Shown here: positions 1 through 9,862 of the stretch, in pieces
How positions within the stretch are numbered: position 1 is the first letter of the stretch
How the letters are laid out: every line of letters starts with the position of its first letter
Source of the DNA: Penium margaritaceum
Taxonomy: Eukaryota; Streptophyta; Zygnematophyceae; Desmidiales; Peniaceae
DNA: 29,449 nt
Direction of reading: 5' to 3'
Assembly: GCA_023375785.1 (NCBI GenBank)
Contig: SZWC01000085.1
Span: 77,117-106,565, forward strand
Position numbers and translations under genes: made by a program
The notes under the pieces: generated by a model
The model's input: only the letters and a program-made list of their open reading frames with translations
The model's database searches: none
Told to the model about the DNA's origin: nothing

Positions 1-340
1 CTCTCATGCACACTCACGCTTATGCTGAAACTCACACACACATTCACACTCACATTCACTGTCACTCTCACACAATCAGTCACACACTCCAACATCCACT
101 GAGACACTCACTCAATCACACACTTGCACTCGCACTTGCACTCTTCCAATCTTACACTCCTACACTCTTACACTCCTACATCCCTATGCTGTTCAGACAC
201 TTTCACTCTTTACACGGTGTACCCTTTTCATAACTTTGCACCCTTACATCCTTTCACGTTTACACACCCGCCCTCTCATCCTCTCACCCTCTTACACCTT
301 CTCAGATACACACACTGTCACATTCTCACTCCCATCCCTG
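1..340. repeat. Degenerate CACTCA / TACACTC simple-sequence tract
   Basis: The plus strand is built almost entirely of C, A and T in short imperfect units such as CACTCA, CACACT and TACACTC. The clearest periodic stretch is at about 150-185, where TACACTC-like 7-mers alternate with CTTACACTC. The reading frames through it give His/Thr/Ser/Leu-rich peptides only because the units lack stops. It is a decayed microsatellite, running off the left edge of the window. Confidence 0.8.
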
Positions 341-1577
341 TGACTGAACAATGTTTCCCTCATCTGTGCATTGAAAATTGCTCTTATCTTCTTTCCTCTT
401 TGTTTTGCAAGTTACACATGGATCTCTGTTCTAAGAAAGATCCTCTCTTTTTTGTATTTGCAGGAAATCATTCAAACCATGTTTTTTCACAAGGAGAGAC
501 AGAAGATCACCCATCTATTGCAGCCGAAGTTTTTGATAGTCAAATTAGACCTTATGTTTTTTTACATGTTGGTACTATATATGCCTAGGAGATGGACATG
601 CCCTTCCCTTCCCTCCCCTCATGGCATGTTTTCCCTTGTGCATTGTCTGCTCTCTCCATCGATCTGCCTCATTTGCCTATCAAGCCACACACACATGAGT
701 GCAAAATGATGAAACTACAAAGAAAATTATGCACAAATTACTCAACGTATTGGCGACCTGAGGATTGCTCACTCTTGCAAGGTGTCTGGGGTGACCCTTT
801 CCTTAACCCCGGCCCTTGCCATGAGTGGAAGCGCCTAGGACAGGATTGCCAAGTTGAGTGATATGACGAACATCAAGGAGGGAAAACTATGCTAGTTTTT
901 TTCTGAGATTTTCCGCAATTTTTTATTACAAGGGGTACTTCGTAACCCAAATAGTTGGGACCATGTTCCCTAGGGCAAACTTGTCCGCGGCGAAAACCTG
1001 ACCAGTCGCCATGACTGGCTACAACGACGACGGCAGGTATGCATGACAAGAGCCAGGTCCAAAAGCTAGTTTTCCAAATACGTGACTGTCAGTGATGACC
1101 GATAGATCGATCTGGCTGGCTAATCTGACATGTGCCATACTCCGATGTAACATAACAGTCTCCGGCTGTAGGCAGGGATGACGGCGCGATTACAACGGAT
1201 GCACAGTTTCTGAAACATTTCAAATATGCTCTATTCTCTCGTCGAGTTGTCATCACCTCATTAGCATCGACTATGGTACAGAGAACAGAACCTCCGATCA
1301 AACTATAGGGGATATAAGATGGTCAGAGCCATTCGCGAAAACTTTCGGGACTCTAGAAAGGTGAGGCGGCCAGTCGAGCCTGGGCGTGAAAACGACCGCC
1401 CAACCGTTGAGGTTGGCATACGGTGGCGACCACCGCAACCAGGGCGGAGCTTCCGGTAGGCTAGGAAACCAAGTAGACTTAGATGCTCTTCCTCCACACG
1501 GACCCGACGCATGTGCTACAGACAAGGCCCAAACCAGGATTATCTGGTCAATTCGTCCTATTCACTAAGTTTCCTGG
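341..1577. other. Unassigned sequence, no recognisable gene
   Basis: This stretch shows no LTR, pol or gag similarity that I can recognise and no long convincing reading frame. At about 448-464 there is a pyrimidine run ending TTTGCAG, which has the form of a 3' splice site and could mark an exon remnant. The sequence on either side gives only short peptides of no recognisable family. From about 960 to 1560 the composition becomes more GC-rich with small overlapping frames on both strands, which I treat as chance. It may be host intergenic sequence or a highly decayed transposon. Confidence 0.4.
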
Positions 1578-1614
1578 ACTATCTTTGCGGAAATTTTGAC
1601 AACCTGAAGCACTC

Positions 1615-2162
1615 TGCCATGCCGGGCACAGAGTAGATGGTGAACAGGTAGAAGATGCGAGGCAGAGCATTGTGTAGAATTTGGGACAGTTTAGCAGTTT
1701 CTAATTAGCGGAAGTGTACTACGCTGACAAGTGTCGAAATGATCGAACATATAGATACAAGTGTCGAGCCACAAATGGGACATAGTCCGGGTTGTTCGGT
1801 CGATCGTCGAGCAACGCATGTGGAGTCCGGTGGTGATTGGTCCAATTCGAGAAGCTCCCCCGAGGAATCGGGAAGCTTCGAGAATCAACGGTGAAGATGG
1901 AAGATGCATCTTTGTAAATCAAGAAATATCTCCATGCGTCCAAGATTTGACCAAAAGGTCGTGATACTTCTATCGTAAGTTCTTGAAAGAGGTCGAACTT
2001 GTAGGTAAGTACGAAAATGTTTGCTAGAGGGCGAGGGCAATTGGCCCAATCACCCTCGACTGTCGGATTGAAAATCACAGTCTCAACTCGCATTGGGCTA
2101 TTTGTGTAATGACAAAAATGCCCACTCAGGAGATAAGGGATGTGTACGCCTGGTACGTAACA
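1615..2162 (-). repeat. Solo LTR of the chromovirus family, minus strand
   Basis: Read on the minus strand it starts TGTTACGTACCAGG at 2162 and ends CATGGCA at 1615 (548 bp). It aligns along its length with the plus-strand LTRs at 16307-16847, 21650-22177 and 22178-22716. Shared blocks include the start, the GGGCATTTTTGT segment, the GACCTTTTGGT segment and the CTGTTCACCATCTAC block near the end. The flanking pentamers are CACTC (1610-1614) and CAATC (2163-2167), four of five identical, as for a target-site duplication. No internal domain lies next to it on the expected side, so a solo LTR from LTR-LTR recombination is the simplest reading. Confidence 0.8.
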
Positions 2163-2234
2163 CAATCTATGGTTAAGATTGCTCGAATGGGAGCAGTATG
2201 GCCAAACTTGTCCGAGGCAACATAATGAGCAGTT

Positions 2235-2781
2235 TGTTTCTCCGAGCGGAACTTAGGTGGTTCGAAGGGACGAAGTGCAGGACAGAAGACGGTTCGGAAG
2301 TTTAGGGAAAATGAATTATTTTTGTTTATGACTAAGTGTACTTCGCCGATAAGGGTCCACTACGTGGAGCACATAATGTCGAAAATGACAATGAGGCATA
2401 AGTCGGGTCATCGGCCTTCGAGCTGAGCAACGCATGCAAGGTCGCTCCATGAGGGGTGGATTTGAGAAGCGCCGCCAAGAAGTTGAGGGACTTCGAGAAA
2501 ATCTCGAAACTTCTTTGCGAAAGTCGAGCATCTTCGAAAATTCGACCAAACAGTATCAAAACGTCGATACGGGTTGTGATACTTCTCTTGACCGTTCAGG
2601 AAACTAGTCCAACTTGCCCGAAAACGTTTGGAATGGGACACCGAAGGTCGATGTGGATAGCCAAAATGCCTTCGGCCGAACGGCGGAAAAACCCTCATGT
2701 CACCGCGCGATGACCAATGAATGCAATAAAAGAAAGTAGCCACTTGTGAGATTCTGGGACTCGTGTACATCATGGACAACA
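2235..2781 (-). repeat. 3' LTR of element M
   Basis: 547 bp. On the minus strand it begins TGTTGTCCATGATG at 2781 and ends AGAAACA at 2235. It aligns with the 5' LTR of the same element at 9863-10402, for example in the shared CCGAACYGTC and GGCATAAG-type blocks and the CTCGAAG motifs in the middle. It also aligns with the LTRs of element I. The two LTRs of M have many mismatches and small indels by eye, so the insertion is old. Confidence 0.85.
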
Positions 2782-2795
2782 ATTCCCTCCCTTTC
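2782..2795 (-). promoter_or_regulatory. Polypurine tract of element M
   Basis: On the minus strand the purine run GAAAGGGAGGG lies directly upstream of the TG that opens the 3' LTR. This is the position and composition of the plus-strand DNA primer site of LTR retrotransposons. Confidence 0.75.
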
Positions 2796-2849
2796 AGCCG
2801 TAACATCCTGGTGCGGCAGCAAACAAAGGCCGGTGACAATGAAAGTAGC

Positions 2850-3024
2850 CATCAATCAGGTAATCGCGGTCCCAGAGGTTGTCATAAGGATCCTAGCTTT
2901 TGTGTACGGCTTCGTAGCCGTGCCACCTGACAAGATACGCGGTTGGTTCCCCACGGTGTCGATGTTCGAGGATAACATTGATCACTTACTCCGTATCCCC
3001 CTCCGTTTGTACAAGAGGCGGAGG
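2850..3024 (-). pseudogene. Chromodomain remnant, element M
   Basis: After a proline-rich spacer (APPPLVQTEGD) the minus strand encodes a chromodomain-like segment. It has the VI..ILEHR strand, then YLVRWHGYE, then DPYDNLWD, in the order of the chromodomain beta strands and C-terminal helix. Stops interrupt it at about 2986 and again before DPYDN. Chromodomains at the integrase C-terminus define chromoviruses and are known in that family to steer integration toward marked chromatin. The aromatic residue of YLVRWHGYE is kept. It is the last coding part of the polyprotein, about 55 bases before the polypurine tract. Confidence 0.8.
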
Positions 3025-4145
3025 TGCGATGTCTCCGCTGAAAAAGGCCGTGCGGGGATCCCAGTAATGCTTCATTTCCCTCGTGTGGAAGACAAGGTGG
3101 ATTTCCATGTTGTGACAGAGATGTAGTCGAGCGACGACAAGGATTTGCATTTTCTGAGTTTCAAATGGTCCCAAATAGCAAGGTTTGAGCTTTACGAATT
3201 ACTATCCTTAGAGTTTGAAAATCGCCATGCTGAGGAGAACGTGATTGCCTGCGCTGAACACGTCATCTACGCGATGTCGGTCGGCCGCCCCTTTGATAGC
3301 TTCTCGCGTCCTTGCAAGGGTATGCCGTGTTTCATCCCAGATGCATGCGAAGTAACGTTGAGGGTAGTGAACATCAACCGTGGGAATGTTACTCAGACTG
3401 TGGATCCAACTAATGTGGCGGGAAGTTTGCAAATACCACCTCAAACGATATCCTTCCAGTTGTAGTGGCGAAGTGGCCGAGTTGCATGCTAGTTCGGTGT
3501 TTGGCAGTTCTACTACCCAATCCATGCCGTGTGGCTTGCATAAGGTTTGAAAAAGTTGTTTGAGTATCTGGTTGGTTTGCTCGGTTTGCCCGTCGGTGTG
3601 AGGATGGAGCACCGTAGATAGTTGGATCCAACTTCCATAGCATGTCATCAGTTTGCACCAAAAACGGCAGGTGAATCAATCGTCTCTATCCTTAATGATG
3701 GTACTTGGTACCCCGTGCAATCTTATGACTTGATTTAGAGACAGCTGTGTTGTTCTTTCTTTTGTGATGGTGGTAATCGTAAAAACGAAGTATGACATTT
3801 TAGAAAACCTGTCCACCACAAGCAGGATGGTGTCATACCCTTCGGTAGTGGCAAGTATTCCCATCATGAAGTCCATGTTGATGTACGCTAATTGTTATGT
3901 CAGAACCGGTAGAGGTTGAAGTAGACTAGGTGGCCTCGTGCAATGAGATTCTTGTCTCTACGAGGTGTCGCATGATTTGTAGATGGTCCCCACGTCGGTC
4001 TACATCCTGTCCCCTAGTAGTACCTTACCAGCTTCTTAAGTGTCTTCTCCTTGCTGAAGTGTTCACCTAGACCAGTGTCATTACACTCATCTGATAGAAT
4101 CCGTCGTAATTCCTCATTCGAAGGCACGACGACATGAGGAGTGAA
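3025..4145 (-). pseudogene. Integrase remnant, element M
   Basis: Pieces in three frames on the minus strand reconstruct the order of a gypsy integrase. The N-terminal HHCC zinc-binding region lies at about 3925-4145 and is marked by GEHFSKEKTLKKL. The catalytic core starts at about 3876 with MDFMMGI, which holds the first Asp, and VVDRFSKM. The second Asp region is IIKDRDD at about 3680, and HPHTDGQTEQTNQ at about 3590 holds the catalytic Glu. The C-terminal domain contains GPFETQKMQ at about 3160. All three catalytic acidic positions are still readable, but frameshifts and stops separate them. Confidence 0.85.
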
Positions 4146-4149
4146 TTGA

Positions 4150-4618
4150 CGTGGCTTGTAGTGGTCGTTTAACCAAGATGTTTGTTTCTTCGTACTCGCC
4201 GAACTCCTTGTATCCCTTCACAAACAGCCTCGCAAGGTACGGGTCTCATTTGACGAGTAACGTACTGATCTCAGCCATTGGAATTTATCTTCCAATTAGA
4301 GCATCCGTTGATTTTTTTTTTTTGTCTCAGGCAGGTACTCGACAACATAGTCAGAGTTTGACTCAAGAAACTCCATCCATCGAGCTTGTCCACGGCTTAG
4401 GCTTGGCTTGGTCTTGAAATGTTTCAGGGCCTGATGGTCGATGCGAACAATACCGAGGTTAGAGCGTTTCTGAAAGAGTTCAATGTTTCTTGTTTGCTTT
4501 CCCTCGCACTTGCACTCGGAGGTTTTTTGGTGAGATTAGAGAGAGGCGCTGACACCCCGTCATGGTCCTTTACGAATCGACGACACTAGTTGCATAAGCC
4601 TAAAAAAACCTAGACGTC
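4150..4618 (-). pseudogene. RNase H remnant, element M
   Basis: The C-terminal part is clear at about 4320-4460: a frame containing DHQALKHFKTKPSL and ARWMEFLES, which matches the segment near the end of Ty3/gypsy RNase H in elements II and III. The N-terminal half, where the ATDAS-type active-site strand should be, is not readable, and the region appears shortened relative to II. A 12-base T run (about 4311-4322) falls just beyond it. Confidence 0.65.
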
Positions 4619-5250
4619 CTAAGCATTTATGGGCGTCAGTCGATCAGCGACTGCCTCCACATTTTTCAAGTCCATGGTAATCCGTCTACTGTTGATGATG
4701 TGCCCAAGAACTTGATCGAACGGTGACCAAAGTTGCATTTCAAGACTTTTCCAAAGCATGCATCTCTTTGCAACACTTTGAGAACTTTCCACGTGTCCAT
4801 TGTGTACGTCCCAAGTGCGACTATACAGTAGTGTGTTGTTAAAACACACAACGACGAAGTCGTCAAGGTACGAGTGAACAGTATTTTTCATCACCGCCAA
4901 AACTACACAAGGGCATTTGAGAGTCCGACCTGCATGACCAGGAACTTTGTGTGTCTGTATTTTGTGTGGAATGTTGTCGTCTCGATGCCCTTACCAGGTA
5001 CGTCTATCTGGCCATATCCACTACGTAGATCAGTATTGTTACAAATTCACGCCCCACGGAATTGGCTAAAAAGTTCATATGCTCGAAGAAGGGGATAGCG
5101 GTTTTTGACGGTGATGTTGTTCAACGCTTAGCAGTCGAAGCACATCTGCATCTCTCCTGTTTTGTTTTTTCAAAGAAATTACCTGTGTTGCGTAGGATGA
5201 CGTGGAGGAAAGGATGAAGCCCTGCCCGAGCATCTTATCCAGTTTAATGT
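4619..5250 (-). pseudogene. Reverse transcriptase remnant, element M
   Basis: The minus strand reads GEMQMCFDC at about 5130-5160, then ALNNITVKNRYP. These match the conserved [17 protein letters not shown] block of gypsy RT. The catalytic YLDD box is intact in a 93-residue open segment (4619-4900), followed by the ...NTLLYSRT sequence typical of the family. The fingers and palm before it are frameshifted and carry stops. It lies between the PR-RT linker and RNase H, as expected. Confidence 0.85.
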
Positions 5251-5264
5251 TTTACTTGGTACGC

Positions 5265-5609
5265 TCATGATCGCTCATCCGATGGATCCTCTGAAATAAC
5301 CGTTTGGTGCTTGGCTTCAGGTCTATCTGATGGTTGATATTGTGTTGTAGTGGTAGGTCTCGGGATAGTTCGTTGAGAGAAGCACCCTTCGAAGTCCTCC
5401 ATGAGCTTTGTAAACTCTTTCTGTACCGCTAACAACTTCTTGAGTGGCGATGCCATTGGTGTTGCTTCGGCACTTACGAGTTCCTCCGCTTCCCCTGCTT
5501 TCACGTGGACTAGCCATGCTTCAACTTTGTGTTTCATGTACCGCTTGGCTACATCGAGAGATACTGGTTGGAGTTGTCTGACTATTGCAATTTCTTCTGC
5601 TGGTTCCAC
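5265..5609 (-). pseudogene. Conserved protease-RT linker, element M
   Basis: A 114-residue open stretch with the pattern SLDVAKRYMKHK.EAWLVHVK, then a Glu/Ala-rich part, then KEFTKLMEDFEGCF. The same pattern occurs between protease and RT in elements I, II and III. In II and III it runs into ELP..LPPQRD, which is the usual lead-in to RT in plant-type chromoviruses. It probably folds as the connection between protease and RT and has no catalytic motif that I can see. It is the longest clean coding stretch left in this part of M. Confidence 0.7.
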
Positions 5610-5699
5610 CGTTGCTGCTTCCCATAACCATCAGTGCATCGTGGGTCTCTTGACGGGAGATAGGTGTCGCTTTCTGCCATTAATGATGAAATAGAGTTC

Positions 5700-6092
5700 T
5701 TCGCTACTTGAGTCGACCTACGAATTGCGCCGGTGCAAGGAATCTTGCCCGAGGATGATTTTGTGTTTGCTCTTTCGGCAAGTCCTCACGACTGTTACGT
5801 CATGCATATTTCTGATTTTAAGCCAAAGTTATTTGTGAAGACAACGGATCTACAGGTGTCAGACAATAGTTTTTCCTTGAAACACTCCCAATTTGGTCTG
5901 CAAACTGAGTTTTTTTATCCATTTCCTTGATGACAAATTTGTGAGAAGCTCTTCCATCTATTAGTGCCAGTATCATTCACTGGCCTTTTCAATACCTCCT
6001 ATGAGTATTGCCGATTGGTCATCGTTGTACCCCTCGTCAAGTTTTGTAGTCTCTGGAACCCTCTTTCACGGTGATGTGAGCCGCTCAATGGC
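5700..6092 (-). pseudogene. Aspartic protease remnant, element M
   Basis: The minus strand reads LDEGYNDDQSAILI at about 6040, the lead-in seen in elements I and III. The active-site strand follows as LIDGRASHKF at about 5960, in place of the LLDGGASH of I and III, so the catalytic Asp is kept and the second Gly is Arg. The later LQTKLGVFQGKT and HKIILGQD segments match the rest of the domain. Stops and a frameshift interrupt it. Its upstream end at about 6092 is the junction with the copia fragment. Confidence 0.75.
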
Positions 6093-7027
6093 TCACACGA
6101 GGCTTGGATAGCTTTGCGCATTAGCAACGCCGGCAAGCGTGAGGGGAGTAGATGTTGGTCGCAGGTTGGCAAGACCAAATTTGGTGGCAATCCGAGCCAC
6201 ATACGAGTCTTGAGAAAGCGTGACCTTAGTAGTAACTTGAGAAACCTGAATGCCAAGATAATTCTTCAAGGGACTCATGTCTATCATCTCACACGCATCC
6301 TTTAGCTGAGCCTTAAGTGTGTCAATGTCAGTCATGGAGGCGCCAAACCAGATGAAGTCATTGTCATACAAGATGACCCCAACCTGGCCAGAGAAGTAAA
6401 CAGAGTATTCCAAGCGTAGTTGATGCAAGTTCTGCTGTAGAAACAAAATACGAATTTTCTTCTTCCATTGGCGTGGCGCTTCCTTGAGGCCGTAGGGGGA
6501 TTTGCACACTCGACAAATCGGATTTTCCTCCCCTGGTTGCGTAAATCCATCAGGCTATGTCATGTACACTTCCTCTTCCATATCAATAATGAAGAGCGCG
6601 GACATGACGTCTACTGATGCAGGTGCCATTTGTTGTAGGCTGCAAGTGCTAAAAAAAATTGGATTGAAGAATACTTCACCATTGGAGCAAACATATCGCT
6701 GTAGTTGGCTCCCTCCACCTGGATGAAACTGCGTGCAACCAATCTTGCATTATAGCAACATGATTCACCAGCAACATCCAGCTTGGTTTTAAAAATCCAC
6801 TTATAGGACACGACTGGTGCACCAGGTTGTGGAGGAACAAGGTCCCATGTGTGCTGCTTGAGAAGTTGTTCATATTCATTGACTACAGCTTCATGCCACT
6901 GATCTGCCTCAGGTTGAGAAAGGGCATCTTTGTAGCTGATCGGGTCAACAACCTTAGTCACAAGTGCAATGTATGAAGCATCATGAGAAAGTTTTGGGAG
7001 CTCAGTGAGGAGTGACAGTCCAGCCAA
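6093..7027 (-). pseudogene. Ty1/copia reverse transcriptase remnant
   Basis: The first 138-residue open part (6611-7027) has DALSQPEADQWHEAV, then TWDLVPPQ, then YKWIFKTKLD and YNARLVARSF, the N-terminal motifs of copia RT. The second part (6093-6509) has KSPYGLKEAPRQW, the palm motif before the catalytic box, and later LKNYLGIQV. At the YVDD position the sequence reads YDND, so the catalytic pair is altered. A stop lies between the two parts at about 6560. Translation ends at the gypsy junction, before any RNase H domain. Confidence 0.88.
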
Positions 7028-7149
7028 ATGAGCTGAGAGACAAGGTAGCTGTGCCAGGTCCTAGTCATTAGGGCTTTGGGGATTGACACGACTGAGTCTT
7101 CCCCTGACAGCATTAGCAGGCCGATCAGCTATAATGTGAGGTATGACTG

Positions 7150-7440
7150 GTGGGAGAACACTTTCGTTTTTGTCATGTTCAAAGTCAACCTGAGCCTTAC
7201 AAAAAGGCTTGTAATCTGGGGTCATCTAGAGGAATGATTGTAGTTGACTGCAGCACACGTGGTGGAGCTGAGCCGGCAGAAGGAAGTTCATCAAGTTTTA
7301 CGTTATGGCTATGGAACACCTATCTTGTTTCCAGATCATAGAGTCGGTAAGCATGTCCTACTTTGTAGCCAAGAAGAATACCTTATCTGTTGCGAGAGTC
7401 CAATCTTCCACGAAGTGAAGAGTGAACCCAAGCACATCCC
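7150..7440 (-). pseudogene. Ty1/copia integrase-RT linker remnant
   Basis: Frames on the minus strand give a GHAYRLYDLET-like segment and then VFHSHNVKLDEL. This matches the copia linker pattern in which a GYR.YD..T motif precedes a ...S.DV.F.E motif between integrase and RT. The match is broken by frameshifts. The part nearer RT (7028-7150) is not recognisable. Confidence 0.6.
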
Positions 7441-7483
7441 ACGCAACCAAAGACGTGCAGGTAGTTGACGTCAAGCCAATGGC

Positions 7484-8260
7484 CTAATCAAGCCTGAAAT
7501 GGAGAAACGTGGTCAGGAAGTTGTCAGCAAAGGACACGATTCTGAATGTATGTGGTGGTGTTGATGGCCTCTGCCAAAAATGAAGAACGGAGCTGGCGTC
7601 ATGGGGCATCAAGCGGGCCTTGTCCAGGAGGGTCCTGTTCATGCACTCAGCCTCACCATTCTGCTGAGGCATGAGGGGCACTGTAGTCTCCTACACAAAT
7701 GCCCTTGTTCTTGCTGAAGGCTTGAAGTGAAATGTCTAAAAATTCCTCACCATTGTCAAATATGAATTGCTTGACCTTGGTATTGGTCAAATTTTCAATC
7801 ATCCTGGTCCATGTCATGATAGCATCAGTGGCATCCAACTTGTGTTGAGGAAAGCGAAGCCAGGTGTAATGAGTCTTGTTGTCAATAAGAACCAAGGAGT
7901 TTTTCTTTCTTGAAATTGAGGCAGTGGAGATGTAACAGAGATCCATATGAATGATCCCAAGTTTGTCATTGGATCGTCCTGGTGGATGACTCAGGAAAGA
8001 TTCAGGAGTTCGTTTCCCTGCAAGACAGCCTTCACAGTGAAACCTGTTGGTCAAGAATGAGCCAGTTATTGTTTTGACATGGTCGTAAGTGCTGACTAGC
8101 CAATATGTCCAACACGTCTATGCCTGAGTTGAGCTGAGGTTGACGGTTGTTCTTGTTGGCTGGAGGGTTTAGGAGTTGTGACAGTAAAGGCCGAATCTGG
8201 CAGTAGGGATTTAAGCTCATTGTCCATGCAAAGGAGAATGGTCAGGTTCCCTCGTCTTTT
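7484..8260 (-). pseudogene. Ty1/copia pre-integrase and integrase core remnant
   Basis: At about 8000-8130 the minus strand gives RHRRVGHIG and then CEGCLAGKRTPES, the GAG-pre-integrase zinc-binding region. The core follows in a 133-residue open frame (7653-8054): MDLCYIS with the first Asp, and FDNGEEF with the second. After a frameshift, PQQNGEAECMNRTLL at about 7670 carries the catalytic Glu. All three acidic residues of the DDE triad are therefore visible. The 8140-8260 part, with a LLCMDNELKSLLPDS-like reading, resembles the poorly conserved stretch before the pre-integrase domain. Confidence 0.85.
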
Positions 8261-8505
8261 CTCTTCAGCAGCCACTCCGCCATTGGCTCATCGAGTTTTG
8301 CAGCTGTGATCCAGATCAAACACCGCCTTGACGGTTGATAATGGCCCGATTACGCCAATCACCTCCGTTGCTAATGCGTAGAGCTGCCCGAGCCTCACGG
8401 TTGGGCGATCCGTCGGTGCAAATCTTTGAGAAAAAAAAACAAGAGCCTCACTGTTTACTCTTGCCCTCTGCCGTTTCCCGACCCCGTCCACTTTTTTTGT
8501 GCCCT

Positions 8506-8519
8506 CCCCCCCCCCCCCC
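8506..8519. repeat. 14-base C homopolymer
   Basis: An uninterrupted run of 14 C on the plus strand, near the estimated upper boundary of the copia fragment inside element M. It may be a slippage expansion or a sequence-quality problem. Confidence 0.9.
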
Positions 8520-8532
8520 TACTGGCTTATTG

Positions 8533-9790
8533 TTACCGCTCTTGGCAATCGCACGAGATGTGTCCCGGTTTGCCACAAGTATAATAGAGCCAATGATCAC
8601 ACTGATCAATGGCGTAGATTCTAATCACAGATGAGGTTTCCGCCAACTGCAGCTTTCCTCCGCCACAATACGGATTTTGGGGGTGGCAAGGCGTTGCATT
8701 CCTGCATCCAAGCATTGTACCTGACACCGTCAACGTGGTTGGCTGATGCAGTTTTTTGCAAAGGGTTGTCTTGGGTGTCAAAAATGGCGATTTCTCACTT
8801 GATATCTTTCTTCAAGTCGTTGTTGTAGTACAAAGACAATTTTTTGGGGGTAAGGTCACTGCTAGTAATGACTTTGCAGAAACGACGAGTGCACTCTGCC
8901 ATGCTGGATTAGTGGCAAAGAAGTTAGTGTCTTCAATGTACGTCAAATTCTCATTCAGCTTCCCAAAGCAAGCAAGTGTAGCTGGCAAGAAGTTGCTCCA
9001 AGTTTCCTGTGGCGTGAGAGAGTCGTGCCACATCAAATGTATCTGCTTAAGAAGTGGCACGCCTGCGATCAACAATGTGAGAGCGGTTCAGAGAGCCGTC
9101 GATGCAGCTCTGCTGGGTTCGTGCTGCGGTTAAATGGCCTTGAGATCGGACCACCAACTCAAAGCTGTGCCATGCAAAAGTGAGGACGCAAGGATAAGTT
9201 TATTTTTTGTTGTTTTTGACCCTAGTATTCATTAAGAACACCTCCAACCTGATTAGCCACGTCTTGACCATCGGTCCCTTGGAGATTGCATGATCAAACG
9301 GCTCAGGGAGTGCTGGTCAAATCTGAGTTTCACTCAAGAGTTGTAGTTTTCTCTGGATAAGCACTGCATTGCAAGCACGAGAAACGCGAAGCTCCTTCGT
9401 CGTCGCATTGAGCAATAGGAGCGAATATTGCTTGAGGCTCTTTAGTCCCAACAATATCTTGTACAGGTCTTCGTTGATTGATGCTTGTTGTCTGGTACCT
9501 TCCAACGTGCTAGGTGTTAACTCAACAAGCTCTGGCAAGGACAAAGGGATTGCCGAGCCCAAGGGGTCCACCACCAGATTGGCCATCGGGTTTGTCAGTG
9601 TTGCACCATTTGCTAGAAAGTTGTCATTGCCGGCTGGTTTACCTAGAGATAATCGTTGTTCCTGTGCTGCTGATCCGCCATCGCTGGAGTACTCATCGGG
9701 GACTACTACTCATCGATGGGTACGTTCACCTTATTCATCTTTGTTGTCACAAAGTCTGTGACCTTCTGGATGGTGGGAATGCACTGAGAA
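8533..9790 (-). pseudogene. Gag remnant with damaged zinc knuckle, element M
   Basis: Gag packages the element RNA. On the minus strand the N-terminal part (9586 and above) aligns with element I gag through NGATLTNPM and SGATQTDLM. A Leu-rich, coiled-coil-like stretch follows (LYKILLGLKSLKQYSLLLL). The conserved PEPFD and KTWLIRLEV motifs lie at about 9260-9310. The 8812-9075 part carries the HDSLTPQETWSNFL.A..ACFGKLNE segment of the gag domain. The zinc knuckle at about 8535-8580 reads YYTCGKPGHISCDC, so the first Cys of CX2CX4HX4C is Tyr. Several stops and shifts interrupt it. Confidence 0.8.
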
Positions 9791-9848
9791 CTCGTGTGAG
9801 ATTGTCGCCAGTTAGTTAATGTGTCTATTGCCCCTGCTTTGTCGGTTT

Positions 9849-9862
9849 GCCGTGATACCTAG
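9849..9862 (-). promoter_or_regulatory. Primer binding site of element M (initiator tRNA-Met type)
   Basis: Read on the minus strand the LTR end CATAACA is followed by CTAGGTATCACGGC. This resembles TGGTATCAGAGC, the complement of the 3' end of initiator tRNA-Met used by many plant LTR elements, with a few substitutions. Confidence 0.7.

Larger units (their letters stand above)
6093..8400 (-). mobile_element. Ty1/copia pol fragment nested in element M, no LTRs
   Basis: A minus-strand copia fragment holding, in order, the region before the integrase, GAG-pre-integrase, integrase core, linker and RT. The order integrase before RT is diagnostic of Ty1/copia. The lower end at about 6093 is sharp: gypsy sequence matching element I (the CAGCTCACATCACC block) begins within a few bases. 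The upper end lies between about 8260 and 8530, estimated from the missing gypsy spacer length. I see no copia LTR, PBS, gag or RNase H at either end, so it is truncated on both sides. Confidence 0.8.

Noticed and set aside
124-588. 154-residue reading frame at the left end
   Set aside because: Its first half is the CACTCA repeat in translation and the second half has no recognisable similarity.
1719-2165. 148-residue minus-strand frame
   Set aside because: It lies wholly within the solo LTR and is not kept in the related LTRs.
2408-2839. 143-residue minus-strand frame
   Set aside because: It overlaps the 3' LTR and PPT of element M, so it is chance.
4311-4322. T homopolymer as a poly(A) tail of a LINE or SINE on the minus strand
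   Set aside because: Only 12 bases, no target duplication, and gypsy RNase H similarity continues next to it.
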